From Sideroxyarcus emersonii (lineage in GTDB: Bacteria > Pseudomonadota > Gammaproteobacteria > Burkholderiales > Gallionellaceae): a stretch of 64,000 nucleotides of DNA. Under the pieces are notes generated by a model, which saw only the letters and a list, made by a program, of their open reading frames with translations, searched no databases and was not told the DNA's origin. The DNA lies in the NCBI RefSeq assembly GCF_021654335.1, contig NZ_AP023423.1, forward strand, positions 1,239,001 to 1,303,000. Reading direction: 5' to 3'. Position 1 is the stretch's first letter. Each line of letters opens with the position of its first letter. Position numbers and translations under genes: made by a program. Shown piece by piece: positions 10,697 to 20,046 of this stretch.

Positions 10697-12517
10697 ATGA
10701 GTGCCCTTTTCTTCAGGCGGTTATTCGTCCGGGCCTTCCAGGCGGTTGCATTGATCCTCGCGTTTGTCTTTCCGGCGCATGCCGATTCGGCCAATGATCT
10801 GCTGATGCCTGGACAATTGATCCAGGGACACATCAAATATGAGAGCGATTGCAACAATTGCCACAAACCGTATGACAAAGGTGCTCAATCCGGACTGTGC
10901 AAAGACTGCCATAAGGATATCGGCAAGGATATTGCAGAAAAACATGGTTTCCACGGCCTGATGCAGGAGGAAAAACCATGCAGGGAATGCCACACGGAGC
11001 ACAAAGGCAGGGATGCCCGTATTTCAAAATTGAATACGATCAACTTTGATCACTCGACAACAGGTTTTGAATTAAAGGGCGCACATCTCAACAGCAAGGT
11101 GCTGTGCAAAGATTGCCACTCTCCCCAGAAGAAATATCGCCAGGCGCCCACCAAATGCATCGGATGCCACGAGAAAGCCGACAAACATAAAGGCGGGTTG
11201 GGACCCGAATGCCAGAATTGTCATGAAGAAAAAGACTGGAAGACGACTCACTTCGATCACAGCAAAACGCATTTCCCGTTGCTGGGGAAACATATTGAGG
11301 TGAAGTGCAAGGCCTGTCACCCAAATGAAAAATTCAAGGACACGCCGATCCAGTGCAATGAGTGCCACAAGAAGGACGACAAGCACAAAGGTAACTTCGG
11401 GCCGAAATGCGAAACCTGCCACAACGAGAAGAGCTGGAAGGAAATCCTGTTCGACCATGACAAGAAAACCAGATACCCGTTGCTCGGCAAGCACAGTGAA
11501 GTGAAATGCGTCAGCTGTCACAAAGGCAACCTGTACCAGGAAAAATTGAAGACCAATTGTGTTTCATGTCACCAGAAGGACGACAAGCATAAGGGCAAGT
11601 TCGGACCCAAGTGTGAAACCTGCCATATCGAGCGCGGCTGGAAGGACATTCCTTTCGATCACGACAAGAAAACCAGATTCCCCTTGCTCGGCAAGCATCA
11701 TGACGTCAAATGCAATGCCTGTCATAAAGGCGATTTGTATAAAGACAAGCTGAAGACAGACTGCTACTCATGCCACCAGAAAGACGACAAGCACAAAGGC
11801 AACTTTGGCGCCAAATGTGAAACCTGTCATATCGAGAAGAGCTGGAAGGAAATCCTGTTCGACCATGACAAGAAGACCAAATATCCTTTGCTGGGCAAGC
11901 ATCGCGACACCAAGTGCGTCAGTTGTCACAAGGGGGACCTGTACAAGGACAAGCTGCGGTCCGATTGCTACTCGTGCCACCAGAAAGACGACAAGCACGA
12001 AGGGCAGGAGGGGAGGAAGTGCGAGGCCTGCCACCATGAGCAATCATGGCAGAAAACCGACTTCAACCATCTGATGTCCCGCTTTCCGCTGACCGGCAAG
12101 CATTTGCTGACGGAGTGCAAGAAATGCCATTCCACCATCAGGTACAAGGATGCCAGGTCGGACTGCTGGTCCTGCCACGAAAAGCAGGATGTGCATAAGC
12201 GCACCCTGGGAACCGGCTGCGAGTCTTGCCATAACACGCGCGATTGGCGGGACTGGGATTTCGACCATGATAAAACCAACTTCAAGCTGCAAGGGAAGCA
12301 CAAGGAATTGCGCTGTGCCGATTGCCACAAGACGCCGGTGGACAGGAAGATGGTGCTTGCCGCGAGTTGTGTCAGCTGCCATGAAAAGGACGATAAACAC
12401 GACGGTGCATTCGGCAGGCGATGCGAGCAGTGCCATGTCGGATCGTCGTGGAAGACCATCACCGGATCCGGGTGGAAAGAGATCAAGATCGGCGGGCAAC
12501 GCTGGATTCAGCAGTAG
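10697..12517 (+). CDS. Periplasmic 24-heme c-type cytochrome
   Basis: Protein of 606 residues with a Sec signal peptide cleaved after AHA (residue 29) and 24 CXXCH heme-attachment motifs, counted directly, or about one per 24 residues. Extra histidines in KHKG, FDHDKK and LLGKH motifs are well placed to be the distal ligands. The middle consists of repeated 68-residue modules of three hemes each. It is very lysine-rich with no membrane segment after the signal, fitting a soluble periplasmic electron carrier. Neighbours are a heme-b-like membrane protein (start immediately after its stop), a 25-heme cytochrome and an outer-membrane porin, so it probably carries electrons between inner and outer membrane. 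Resembles the PCC3 cluster reported in Gallionellaceae; homology was not tested. Confidence 0.92.
   Translation: MSALFFRRLFVRAFQAVALILAFVFPAHADSANDLLMPGQLIQGHIKYESDCNNCHKPYDKGAQSGLCKDCHKDIGKDIAEKHGFHGLMQEEKPCRECHTEHKGRDARISKLNTINFDHSTTGFELKGAHLNSKVLCKDCHSPQKKYRQAPTKCIGCHEKADKHKGGLGPECQNCHEEKDWKTTHFDHSKTHFPLLGKHIEVKCKACHPNEKFKDTPIQCNECHKKDDKHKGNFGPKCETCHNEKSWKEILFDHDKKTRYPLLGKHSEVKCVSCHKGNLYQEKLKTNCVSCHQKDDKHKGKFGPKCETCHIERGWKDIPFDHDKKTRFPLLGKHHDVKCNACHKGDLYKDKLKTDCYSCHQKDDKHKGNFGAKCETCHIEKSWKEILFDHDKKTKYPLLGKHRDTKCVSCHKGDLYKDKLRSDCYSCHQKDDKHEGQEGRKCEACHHEQSWQKTDFNHLMSRFPLTGKHLLTECKKCHSTIRYKDARSDCWSCHEKQDVHKRTLGTGCESCHNTRDWRDWDFDHDKTNFKLQGKHKELRCADCHKTPVDRKMVLAASCVSCHEKDDKHDGAFGRRCEQCHVGSSWKTITGSGWKEIKIGGQRWIQQ
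11408..12019 (+). repeat. Tandem 204-base repeats encoding three-heme modules
   Basis: Three consecutive 204-base units begin at 11408, 11612 and 11816, each coding for 68 residues with CETCH, CxxCH and CxSCH motifs. The stretch of 41 bases starting at 11426 recurs at 11834, exactly 408 bases (two units) later. Flanking parts of the gene follow the same plan with lower identity. Confidence 0.9.
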
Positions 12518-12941
12518 CCTGTTGCATCGGATCGAGTTCTGCCGTGCACCTGCCATGAGCGTGCCTGGTTGCCTGGCGGCGCGGCTTGCTTTGTCGGAGC
12601 GGTGTGTTTGACCCTGCACTGGCCCAGTTTTCCGACTCATCGAATCCATTGGTGAGCCCTCCCGTCATGCCGGTGATCCAGTCTGAAAGAGTGGCGGTTT
12701 GCTCCATTCATTCAGTTTCATAACATCAAGTAATCATTGAATTTTCCGGCGTCCGGACAAAGTCGCCATTCGTCAGGCTGCGGCATAACGGATAAACGGC
12801 CCTTCCATCAATCTGGTTTTTAACATTAGACTTCTTTACGCGCTCTTCACGGTCCGTTAATGAGATTTTGATGACCGCGGGCTGCCTGAAAAAGCACGAC
12901 CGTCAGCCGGTCATGAACAGATGAGAACCGGGGAGATATAG
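12518..12941. other. 424-base intergenic region between the two multiheme cytochrome genes
   Basis: No gene on either strand can be supported. Two small inverted repeats are visible: TCCGG-CGT-CCGGA near 12750 and GACCG-TCAGC-CGGTC near 12900, the latter just before the ribosome binding site GGGGAG of the next gene. No T-run terminator and no strong -35/-10 pair was found, so whether the downstream cytochrome has its own promoter is unresolved. Confidence 0.5.
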
Positions 12942-15167
12942 ATGAGCATGATTCGTTGCCACATCCACGAAACGACAATTGCCTTGCTGCTTGGCCTGTT
13001 GTTCTGCTTTGTGCCGATTTCCCATGCGCAAACTGCGGTAAGTCCCGTGCAGGCAGCAAGTGGTTCAGCCACTTTTGACCATTCCAAAACGGGGTTCTTG
13101 TTGCGCGACATACATACCACGTTGAAATGCGAGCAATGTCACGTCGATGGCATCTTCAAGAATACCCCGAAAGATTGTGCCGGCTGTCACGCCATTGGAA
13201 GCCGCGTCGGCGCAACTCCAAAACCCGTGAACCATGTGCAGACCACCCAACCCTGCGATACCTGCCATACGAGCCCGACCAGCTTCCTGGTCAAGAGCTT
13301 CAATCACGTGGGCATGACCAATGTCGCCATCACGAATGGCTGCATCACTTGCCACAATGGACAGTCTTTCGGGGTCGTCAGCAAACCGGCCAATCACTTT
13401 CCTACTTTGCTGCCTTGCGAATCCTGCCATACCAGCACCAATACTTTCCTGAGCTGGAGGATGGATCACACCGGCCTGACGAGCAATTGCGCATCTTGTC
13501 ACAGCGGACAGTTCCCCGGCGTCGTCAGCAAGCCGGCGGCACATATCGTGACGACGGCCGACTGCGGCGTATGCCATAACACCAGCACGTTTCTCGGATC
13601 GACATATAACCACTCCACGGTTGTCGCGGGTAGCTGCGGCACATGCCATCTGGGACAGCAGCCGGGGGTGAAAGCGCAGCCGGCATTCCACATTCCCACA
13701 TTGGGGGCCGGCAATGCCTGCGATGCATGCCATACAGCCACCAATACGGGCGGGTTCACATCTTTCCTGGGGGCGATGTACGACCACATAACGCCCATGT
13801 CTGCCGGAAACTGCTCCACCTGCCATAACGGTGCATATCCCGGCGTGCTGGGCAAATCATCCTATGCGCTCCATGTCACGACTTCCGCGCAGTGCGACAC
13901 CTGCCATACTTCGTCGAACACCAGCAACTTCACCACTTTCCTCGGCGTCGTGTATGCCCATCAACCGGCGGACGTGGGGAATTGCTCGACTTGCCATAAC
14001 GGTACAACGGCAACGGGCAAACCAAGCAATCACGTTGCCTCGACTGCACAATGCGATACCTGCCATACCTCGGCTACCACAGCCAACTACACGACCTGGC
14101 TGGGTGCTACCGTTGCGCACACCGCGGCTTTCCTGGGGACATCCACTTGTGCTTCATGCCATAACGGCGTCAGTGCGACCGGCAAGCCGGCATACCATAT
14201 ACCGACCACGGCTGGACTGGACTGCGGCAACAGCAGTTGCCACACTGCGACCAACACCAGCAACTACACGACGTTCTTTGGCGCCACTTTCACCCATGTG
14301 ACGATCACCACCCGATGCGATGCGTGTCATAACGGGGTGAGCGCAACGGGCAAGTCGGCAACTCATGTGCTGACTGTACTCGATTGCGTCAGCTGCCACA
14401 CGGCTACCAATACAGCCAATTACACCACCTTCCTTGGGGCCGTTTATACCCACAATCCGAATCCGCCGACACCCGGTTCTTGCGCGACCTGTCATAACGG
14501 CACGACTGCCACCGGCAAGCCGGCTACGCATATGGTGACCACGGCTTCTTGCGATGCCTGTCATACCCAGACCAACACCAACAATTTCACTACATTCCTG
14601 GGAGCGAGCGGGGCAATGGCACATACCGCCTCCATGGCCGGGACCTGTGCGTCTTGCCACAACGGTGCAAGCGCCAAGGGACTGTCGACGGGACATATTC
14701 CGGTCGGTGCACTGTCGTGCGACGGATGCCATGCCATGTACAACGGCACCACGGTCACGACGTTTGCGCCTGGAACCATGAATCATGCGCTGGTCACTGC
14801 AACGCGCTGTGACGTTTGCCATGGGGGCGCATATACGACACAAGGACTGCAGTATGGCGGTGCCCAGGCCAAGGTATCCAACCACATCCCGACGACGATC
14901 ACTGCGGGACTGGATTGCACTACCTGCCACACCTCTCCGACTTACACCAGTTCCACCGGCTGGCTGCAAGAGAAGATGAATCACAACAACGCGCAGGGCG
15001 GCGGCGGTGGTGGAGTCTATTGCGTGAACTGCCATCTCTCCGGCGTGACCTATTTGGGCTCAATGCAGAAAAAGAGCCATAACGGCGCAAGTACTGCCAA
15101 GGATTGCTCGAGTTCCAGTTGTCACAAGCCCTTGGGAAAAACCGGGACGGCATATACCGTCTGGTAA
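12942..15167 (+). CDS. Secreted 25-heme c-type cytochrome with two CX4CH sites
   Basis: Protein of 741 residues with a Sec signal peptide (cleavage after SHA, residue 29). It has 23 CXXCH motifs plus two CX4CH motifs, CGNSSCH in the middle and CSSSSCH near the C-terminus, giving 25 potential hemes. The body repeats a two-heme unit of about 50 residues of the form CHNG..ATGKP..H....CDxCHT.TNT.NYTTFLGA, rich in Thr, Ser, Asn and Gly, in contrast to its lysine-rich partner. That composition suits an outer-membrane or surface-exposed cytochrome held in or at the porin encoded next. No lipobox is seen. Its cellular side is inference; heme counts are direct. Confidence 0.9.
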   Translation: MSMIRCHIHETTIALLLGLLFCFVPISHAQTAVSPVQAASGSATFDHSKTGFLLRDIHTTLKCEQCHVDGIFKNTPKDCAGCHAIGSRVGATPKPVNHVQTTQPCDTCHTSPTSFLVKSFNHVGMTNVAITNGCITCHNGQSFGVVSKPANHFPTLLPCESCHTSTNTFLSWRMDHTGLTSNCASCHSGQFPGVVSKPAAHIVTTADCGVCHNTSTFLGSTYNHSTVVAGSCGTCHLGQQPGVKAQPAFHIPTLGAGNACDACHTATNTGGFTSFLGAMYDHITPMSAGNCSTCHNGAYPGVLGKSSYALHVTTSAQCDTCHTSSNTSNFTTFLGVVYAHQPADVGNCSTCHNGTTATGKPSNHVASTAQCDTCHTSATTANYTTWLGATVAHTAAFLGTSTCASCHNGVSATGKPAYHIPTTAGLDCGNSSCHTATNTSNYTTFFGATFTHVTITTRCDACHNGVSATGKSATHVLTVLDCVSCHTATNTANYTTFLGAVYTHNPNPPTPGSCATCHNGTTATGKPATHMVTTASCDACHTQTNTNNFTTFLGASGAMAHTASMAGTCASCHNGASAKGLSTGHIPVGALSCDGCHAMYNGTTVTTFAPGTMNHALVTATRCDVCHGGAYTTQGLQYGGAQAKVSNHIPTTITAGLDCTTCHTSPTYTSSTGWLQEKMNHNNAQGGGGGGVYCVNCHLSGVTYLGSMQKKSHNGASTAKDCSSSSCHKPLGKTGTAYTVW

Positions 15168-15197
15168 GAATTTGTCCAATCCATTCATTTACGCCAG

Positions 15198-15231
15198 AGC
15201 CCGCTCCCATAAACGACTTAAGGAGCGGGCT
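15198..15231 (+). promoter_or_regulatory. Stem-loop covering the porin ribosome binding site
   Basis: Perfect 10-base inverted repeat, AGCCCGCTCC at 15198-15207 and GGAGCGGGCT at 15222-15231, with a 14-base loop. The 3' arm includes the AGGAG that would serve the porin TTG start at 15231. There is no T-run, so it reads less as a terminator than as a stem that could limit porin translation or protect the upstream cytochrome mRNA. Confidence 0.5.
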
Positions 15232-17660
15232 TGCCCGGCCCCGAATCCATCATGTGCCTGAAAACCTACCAGAAAGTGCAGAAACAGCTAGTGCTGTTCT
15301 GCCAGCTCTTGCTGTTGTATGCACTGCCAGGCTATGCCTCTGCTGAAATCATCGATGACATCTACCTGAAGACGTATCCGAATGGCGAGGTCGATGCTGT
15401 CATCAAGTTCTCCGTGCCTATTCAGTATTCGCGGTATTTTCCGCTGCGCAAATCCGCCGACCTGTCGATCTATTTCAATGTTCTGGGCAGTGTGGCTCGC
15501 GACGAATGGCAGAACTACGAATCTCACAGATCGCCTGCTTCGGAGGTCGTGCGCGGGTTTACGGTAACGACACGCGACCTTAGCACCGGTCCGAAGATCG
15601 AGGTGCAATTCAGTCACCCGGTAGAATTTACCGTCTCAGCAGGCAAGAATGATCAGAGCATTCTGATCCACATCAAACCGGGTGTTGTTCAGCAGAAGAA
15701 CGACGAAAAGACTGCAGGAGCAATTGCATCAGGCTCGCCTGGTGTCGGTCCGGCAATACCGGCTGCGACAATACCTCCGGCACAGGCGGTGGCAGTGGCG
15801 CCGACCATGACGTCCGGGCCGGTGAAACCGGCTGCCATTTTGCCACCTGCGCCTGCGCAAGCTGCACCGGCACAACTTGGCGGTGCAGACGGTTTGCCGC
15901 TTTTCCCGGCTATCGAGAAATCGTCCCCGGAGAATGTCAGTACCCAAACGACAGGGCCGCTTTCCGTGGCGGAACAGAGCAAGAGAGCAGACAGCCAGGC
16001 TGCAGAACTGATGGCGAAAGGTCGCGACGCGGTCCTGACGGGCGCGATGTTTACCGCAATCGACGCATTCAACAATGTCCTCAAGCTGCCACCGAATAAA
16101 TATTCTGCAGCGGCTCAAGTGTGGATCGGCATTGCCAGGGAGAAATCCGGACAGCTGGCCAAGGCTAAGCTGGAATACGAGCTGTATTTGAAGCTCTATC
16201 CGGACGGACAGGATACAGCCTGGGTCAAAGGTCGGCTCGCCAAACTGAATTCGATACAATATGCCGTGCCGCCGGCAATGCCTCAACCTGTCGCTGCGAA
16301 GCAATCTGCGGAATTCCATACCGCGGAATACGGCAGCCTTTCCATGTATTACTACCATGGAGCAACCCAGACCGACACGGTGGCGACTGTCGGTGGTGTC
16401 CAGACGCCATCTACCTTATCGCTGACCGACCAGTCGGCGTTGATCACCAACGTCAGCATGACCGCACGTTCGTACAATAACGAATACGACAACCGTCTGG
16501 TGTTCCAGGATTTCAATGCGAAAAGCTTCCTGCCGGGACAGGGCAACCAGAATCGGTTGAATGCGGCTTATTACGATTTTAAAAGCAGGGTCGACAACTA
16601 TTCGGCGCGCATCGGACGCCAGTCTGCAATGGGCGGCGGTGTGCTCGGGAGATTTGACGGCATTGCTGCCGGTTATGGTTTCATGCAGAACTGGCGCTTC
16701 AACATTGCCACGGGCCAACTGTCCGACATTACCCTCGATTCCAAACCTACCTTCCTCAGCCTCGGCGTGGATTTTGGTGTCAATAGCGCGCTGGGAGGCT
16801 CTGCCTATGTGATCAATCAGAAAGCCGGCGGCATCACGGACAGGAAGGCTGCCGGGGGTTACCTGAGATATTTCGAGCAGGGGAAAACAGCGATGGCCAT
16901 GCTGGATTACGACATGCAGTTCAAGGCGCTGAACATATTCACCCTGCAAGGTACGCTGAACTACGATTCGGGCACGGATTACAACTATCTGCTGGATCGT
17001 CGCAGAAGCCCGGTGCTGGACATCCGGAATGCGATCAACGGTACCACCTCGACCGTCAGCACCTTGCTGCAGAACGGCTGGACGACGAACGATTTAGTGA
17101 CATTGGCGAATTCACGCACGGCGATCTCCAACCTTGCGATGGTCGGTGTGACACAGCGCTTCAAGGAGAAGTGGCAGGCGGGGACGGACGTTATCGTTTC
17201 AAATACTTCGGGCTTGCCTGCCAGCGGGACCCTCAATCCGGATGGCACAACCGGCCTGGAAGGCTTTGTGGCGGCGACGCCGTCCACGGGCAATACCTGG
17301 ACAATCAACGGACGGTTGTCCGGTAGCGATGTCATCACCCAGCGAGACATGACGATGGGGACGTTGAGCTATACCAAGAGCCCTTTCCTGAGCGGAAAAT
17401 CGCTCCTGCTATACAACCATTCCTATCCTCGCGAACTATGGACGTTCGATAGCACGTTACGGCTGTATTGGCAGACGGACAACACCGGCGGCAAAATCAG
17501 TACCACTTCACCCGTATTCAAGCTGGGTTATCGATTGAGGAACAGTCTTACCATGGAAGGAGAGGGGGGCATAGACTGGACCAAGACCAATCCTGCCATT
17601 TCGCCGCCCTCGAATATGACCCGGAAATATTTCTCCATCGGTTTGCGCTGGGACATCTGA
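15231..17660 (+). CDS. Outer-membrane porin of the porin-cytochrome conduit
   Basis: Protein of 809 residues with an N-terminal signal peptide ending ALPGYASA. After it comes a beta-rich, AMIN-like domain (about residues 40-150), a Pro/Ala-rich linker, a TPR-like helical segment (about 245-345, with AKAKLEYELYLKLYPDG) and then about 440 residues of alternating beta-strand character ending in an aromatic-containing strand (RKYFSIGLRWDI), as in outer-membrane barrels. Located after two multiheme cytochromes, it is expected to form the sheath for electron transfer across the outer membrane, as MtrB does. It is not obviously MtrB-like in sequence. The TTG at 15231 has AAGGAG 5 bases upstream; an ATG at 15252 would also leave an intact signal peptide but lacks a ribosome binding site. 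Confidence 0.8.
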   Translation: MPGPESIMCLKTYQKVQKQLVLFCQLLLLYALPGYASAEIIDDIYLKTYPNGEVDAVIKFSVPIQYSRYFPLRKSADLSIYFNVLGSVARDEWQNYESHRSPASEVVRGFTVTTRDLSTGPKIEVQFSHPVEFTVSAGKNDQSILIHIKPGVVQQKNDEKTAGAIASGSPGVGPAIPAATIPPAQAVAVAPTMTSGPVKPAAILPPAPAQAAPAQLGGADGLPLFPAIEKSSPENVSTQTTGPLSVAEQSKRADSQAAELMAKGRDAVLTGAMFTAIDAFNNVLKLPPNKYSAAAQVWIGIAREKSGQLAKAKLEYELYLKLYPDGQDTAWVKGRLAKLNSIQYAVPPAMPQPVAAKQSAEFHTAEYGSLSMYYYHGATQTDTVATVGGVQTPSTLSLTDQSALITNVSMTARSYNNEYDNRLVFQDFNAKSFLPGQGNQNRLNAAYYDFKSRVDNYSARIGRQSAMGGGVLGRFDGIAAGYGFMQNWRFNIATGQLSDITLDSKPTFLSLGVDFGVNSALGGSAYVINQKAGGITDRKAAGGYLRYFEQGKTAMAMLDYDMQFKALNIFTLQGTLNYDSGTDYNYLLDRRRSPVLDIRNAINGTTSTVSTLLQNGWTTNDLVTLANSRTAISNLAMVGVTQRFKEKWQAGTDVIVSNTSGLPASGTLNPDGTTGLEGFVAATPSTGNTWTINGRLSGSDVITQRDMTMGTLSYTKSPFLSGKSLLLYNHSYPRELWTFDSTLRLYWQTDNTGGKISTTSPVFKLGYRLRNSLTMEGEGGIDWTKTNPAISPPSNMTRKYFSIGLRWDI

Positions 17661-17696
17661 TTTGCTTTTACCGCCGGTCTGCGGGGAAAGCAAATC
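17659..17696. terminator. Bidirectional terminator-like hairpin between porin and fbaB
   Basis: Perfect 10-base inverted repeat, GATTTGCTTT at 17659-17668 and AAAGCAAATC at 17687-17696, with an inner CCGC/GCGG pairing. It lies between two convergent genes and overlaps the porin stop codon. T-tracts are short on both sides. Confidence 0.6.
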
Positions 17697-17700
17697 TGTT

Positions 17701-18750
17701 TCACGCTACCGTCACCGCCTTGTCCAGATAGACATCCTGGATCGCGTTGAGCAACGCGATACCATCCTGCATCGGTTTCTGGAACGCCTTGCGGCCGGAG
17801 ATCAATCCCATGCCGCCCGCCCGCTTGTTGATGACCGCCGTGCGTACTGCTTGTTGCAGGTCGTTCTTGCCAGATTCCCCGCCGGAATTGATCATGCCGA
17901 CCCGCCCCATATAGCAGTTCGCCACCTGATAGCGCACCAGGTCTATGGGGTGGTCGGTGGTCAGGTCGCTGTATACCTTCGGGCTGGTCTTGCCGAACTT
18001 GATGGCGTTGTAACCGCCATTGTTTTCGGCCATTTTCTGTTTGACGATATCGGCATTGATGGTGACGGCGAGGTGGTTGGCCTGGCCGGTCAGGTCGGCG
18101 GCGACATGGTAGTCCTTGTCCGCGGTCTTGAAAGCTGGATTGCGCAGATAGGCCCACAGGATCGTGGCCATGCCGAGCTCATGTGCGTGTTCGAAGGCTT
18201 CCGATATTTCCTGTATCTGCCGGCGCGAATGTTCGGAGCCATAGAAAACGGTCGCGCCGACGGCCACCGCACCCATGTCGAATGCCTGATCCACGCTGGC
18301 GAAAAGAGTCTGGTCGTAAATGTTGGGGTAGGTCAGCATCTCGTTATGGTTGATCTTCACGACGAACGGGATCTTGTGGGCGTAGCGGCGGGCCACCGAA
18401 CCCAGCACCCCCAGCGTGGACGCCACCCCGTTGCAGCCACCCTCGATGGCGAGCCTGACGATGTTCTCCGGATCGAAATAGATCGGATTCGGGGCGAACG
18501 AGGCGCCGCCGGAGTGTTCCACGCCTTGATCCACCGGCAACAGGGAAAGATAGCCGGAGTTCGCCAATCGACCCTGTCCGTATAAAGCCTGCAGGCTGCG
18601 CAGGACGCCAGGCTTGCGGTCCTTCACGGCCACCACGCGATCGACATAGTCCGCCCCAGGCAGATGCAGCGATTCCTTGGGGATGCCCGCACAACGGTGT
18701 TGCAACAGATGCTCAGCTTCTTCGCCCAGCAATTGCACGATATTCGTCAT
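17701..18750 (-). CDS. fbaB: FbaB, class I fructose-bisphosphate aldolase (DhnA type)
   Basis: Schiff-base aldolase that splits or forms fructose 1,6-bisphosphate. The 349-residue product starts [20 protein letters not shown] and follows the Escherichia coli FbaB sequence closely throughout, including [16 protein letters not shown] [33 protein letters not shown], the [20 protein letters not shown] segment and [12 protein letters not shown] at the phosphate-binding end. The ATG at 18750 is preceded by GAGGAG. An autotrophic iron oxidiser would use it in gluconeogenesis or the Calvin cycle. It is divergent from purT. Confidence 0.95.
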   Translation of the reverse strand: MTNIVQLLGEEAEHLLQHRCAGIPKESLHLPGADYVDRVVAVKDRKPGVLRSLQALYGQGRLANSGYLSLLPVDQGVEHSGGASFAPNPIYFDPENIVRLAIEGGCNGVASTLGVLGSVARRYAHKIPFVVKINHNEMLTYPNIYDQTLFASVDQAFDMGAVAVGATVFYGSEHSRRQIQEISEAFEHAHELGMATILWAYLRNPAFKTADKDYHVAADLTGQANHLAVTINADIVKQKMAENNGGYNAIKFGKTSPKVYSDLTTDHPIDLVRYQVANCYMGRVGMINSGGESGKNDLQQAVRTAVINKRAGGMGLISGRKAFQKPMQDGIALLNAIQDVYLDKAVTVA

Positions 18751-18800
18751 GATTTTGCTCCTCGGATGGTCAAAATGGCTTGCCCATCTTACTCCCTGTG

Positions 18801-18806
18801 TATAAT
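18801..18806 (+). promoter_or_regulatory. -10 element of purT
   Basis: TATAAT 32 bases before the purT ATG. A TTGCCC at 18780-18785 could be a -35 but with a 15-base spacer. The site lies in the 87-base gap between the divergent fbaB and purT starts. Confidence 0.5.
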
Positions 18807-18837
18807 TTTGTGCATTCCAACTACCTTTCCCTACATC

Positions 18838-20046
18838 ATGAAGCAAATCACCATCGGTACTCCGCTCAGCCCCTCTGCAACCAAGGTCATGCTGCTGGGC
18901 AGCGGCGAACTCGGCAAGGAAGTCATCATTGCGCTGCAACGCCTGGGCGTGGAGGTGATCGCCGTCGACCGCTATGAAAACGCACCGGGTCATCAGGTGG
19001 CACACCGCGCGCATGTCATCAACATGGCGGATGGCGAGGCGTTGCGCGCGCTGGTCGAAAAGGAAAAGCCACACCTGATCGTGCCCGAGATCGAGGCCAT
19101 CGCCACCGACATGCTGGTGCAGATCGAGCGAGAAGGCCGCGTGCGGGTCATTCCCACCGCCCGTGCCGCCCAACTCACCATGAACCGGGAAGGTATCCGC
19201 CGCCTGGCCGCCGAGTCTCTGGGATTGCCGACCTCGCCGTACAAGTTTGCCGACAGCCTGGAAGAATTGCAGGCTGCCATTGATGGCGGCATAGGCTATC
19301 CCTGCATCGTCAAACCGGTGATGTCGTCTTCCGGCAAGGGGCAGTCCAAGGTGGACGGCCCGGCCGAGGTGAAGAAGGCATGGGATTACGCGGCCAGCGG
19401 CTCGCGAGTGAATCAGGGCCGGGTGATCGTGGAGGGTTTCATCGACTTCGATTACGAGATAACGCAACTGACGGTGCGTGCGGTCGGGGCCGACGGCGAG
19501 ATCGCAACGCATTTCTGCGAGCCCATCGGGCATGTGCAGGTACACGGCGATTATGTGGAGAGCTGGCAGCCGATGGCGATGACCCCGGTCGCGCTGCAGC
19601 GTTCGCGCGAGATCGCCAAGAAGGTCACCGACGATCTGGGAGGACTGGGCATCTTTGGAGTCGAGTTGTTCGTGAAAGGAGACCAGGTCTGGTTCAGCGA
19701 GGTCAGTCCGCGCCCGCACGATACCGGCATGGTGACGATGTGCACGCAACGTTTCAACGAATTCGAGTTGCACGCGCGCGCGATCCTCGGCTTGCCGGTC
19801 GATACCGCGTTGCGGGCAGCGGGAGCGAGTGCGGTGATCTATGGCCAGCTGGACGAACAGGGTATCTCCTTTAAGGGAGTGGAGGAGGCATTGCGTGTGC
19901 CCGAATCGGATCTGCGCCTGTTCGGCAAGCCTGAATCGTTCAAGAAGCGCCGCATGGGAGTGGCCTTGGCGAACGGCAAGGATACCGACGAGGCAAGAGC
20001 GCGTGCCAAGCTTGCGGCAGGCAAGGTGGTTCCTTTCAAAGCCTGA
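18838..20046 (+). CDS. purT: PurT, formate-dependent phosphoribosylglycinamide formyltransferase
   Basis: ATP-grasp enzyme that uses formate and ATP to formylate glycinamide ribonucleotide in purine synthesis, independent of formyl-tetrahydrofolate. The 402-residue protein begins [20 protein letters not shown], with the nucleotide-binding [11 protein letters not shown], the ATP-grasp region [16 protein letters not shown], and the metal/ATP-binding [20 protein letters not shown] followed by PHDTGMVT. Length matches family members. Its TGA overlaps the ATG of the following VOC gene, and zapE follows that, so the three are probably co-transcribed. Confidence 0.96.
   Translation: MKQITIGTPLSPSATKVMLLGSGELGKEVIIALQRLGVEVIAVDRYENAPGHQVAHRAHVINMADGEALRALVEKEKPHLIVPEIEAIATDMLVQIEREGRVRVIPTARAAQLTMNREGIRRLAAESLGLPTSPYKFADSLEELQAAIDGGIGYPCIVKPVMSSSGKGQSKVDGPAEVKKAWDYAASGSRVNQGRVIVEGFIDFDYEITQLTVRAVGADGEIATHFCEPIGHVQVHGDYVESWQPMAMTPVALQRSREIAKKVTDDLGGLGIFGVELFVKGDQVWFSEVSPRPHDTGMVTMCTQRFNEFELHARAILGLPVDTALRAAGASAVIYGQLDEQGISFKGVEEALRVPESDLRLFGKPESFKKRRMGVALANGKDTDEARARAKLAAGKVVPFKA

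Noticed and set aside
11408..12019. Regularly spaced repeats as a possible CRISPR array
   Set aside because: The repeats are 204 bases long, in frame and encode heme motifs; spacing and coding content exclude a CRISPR array.
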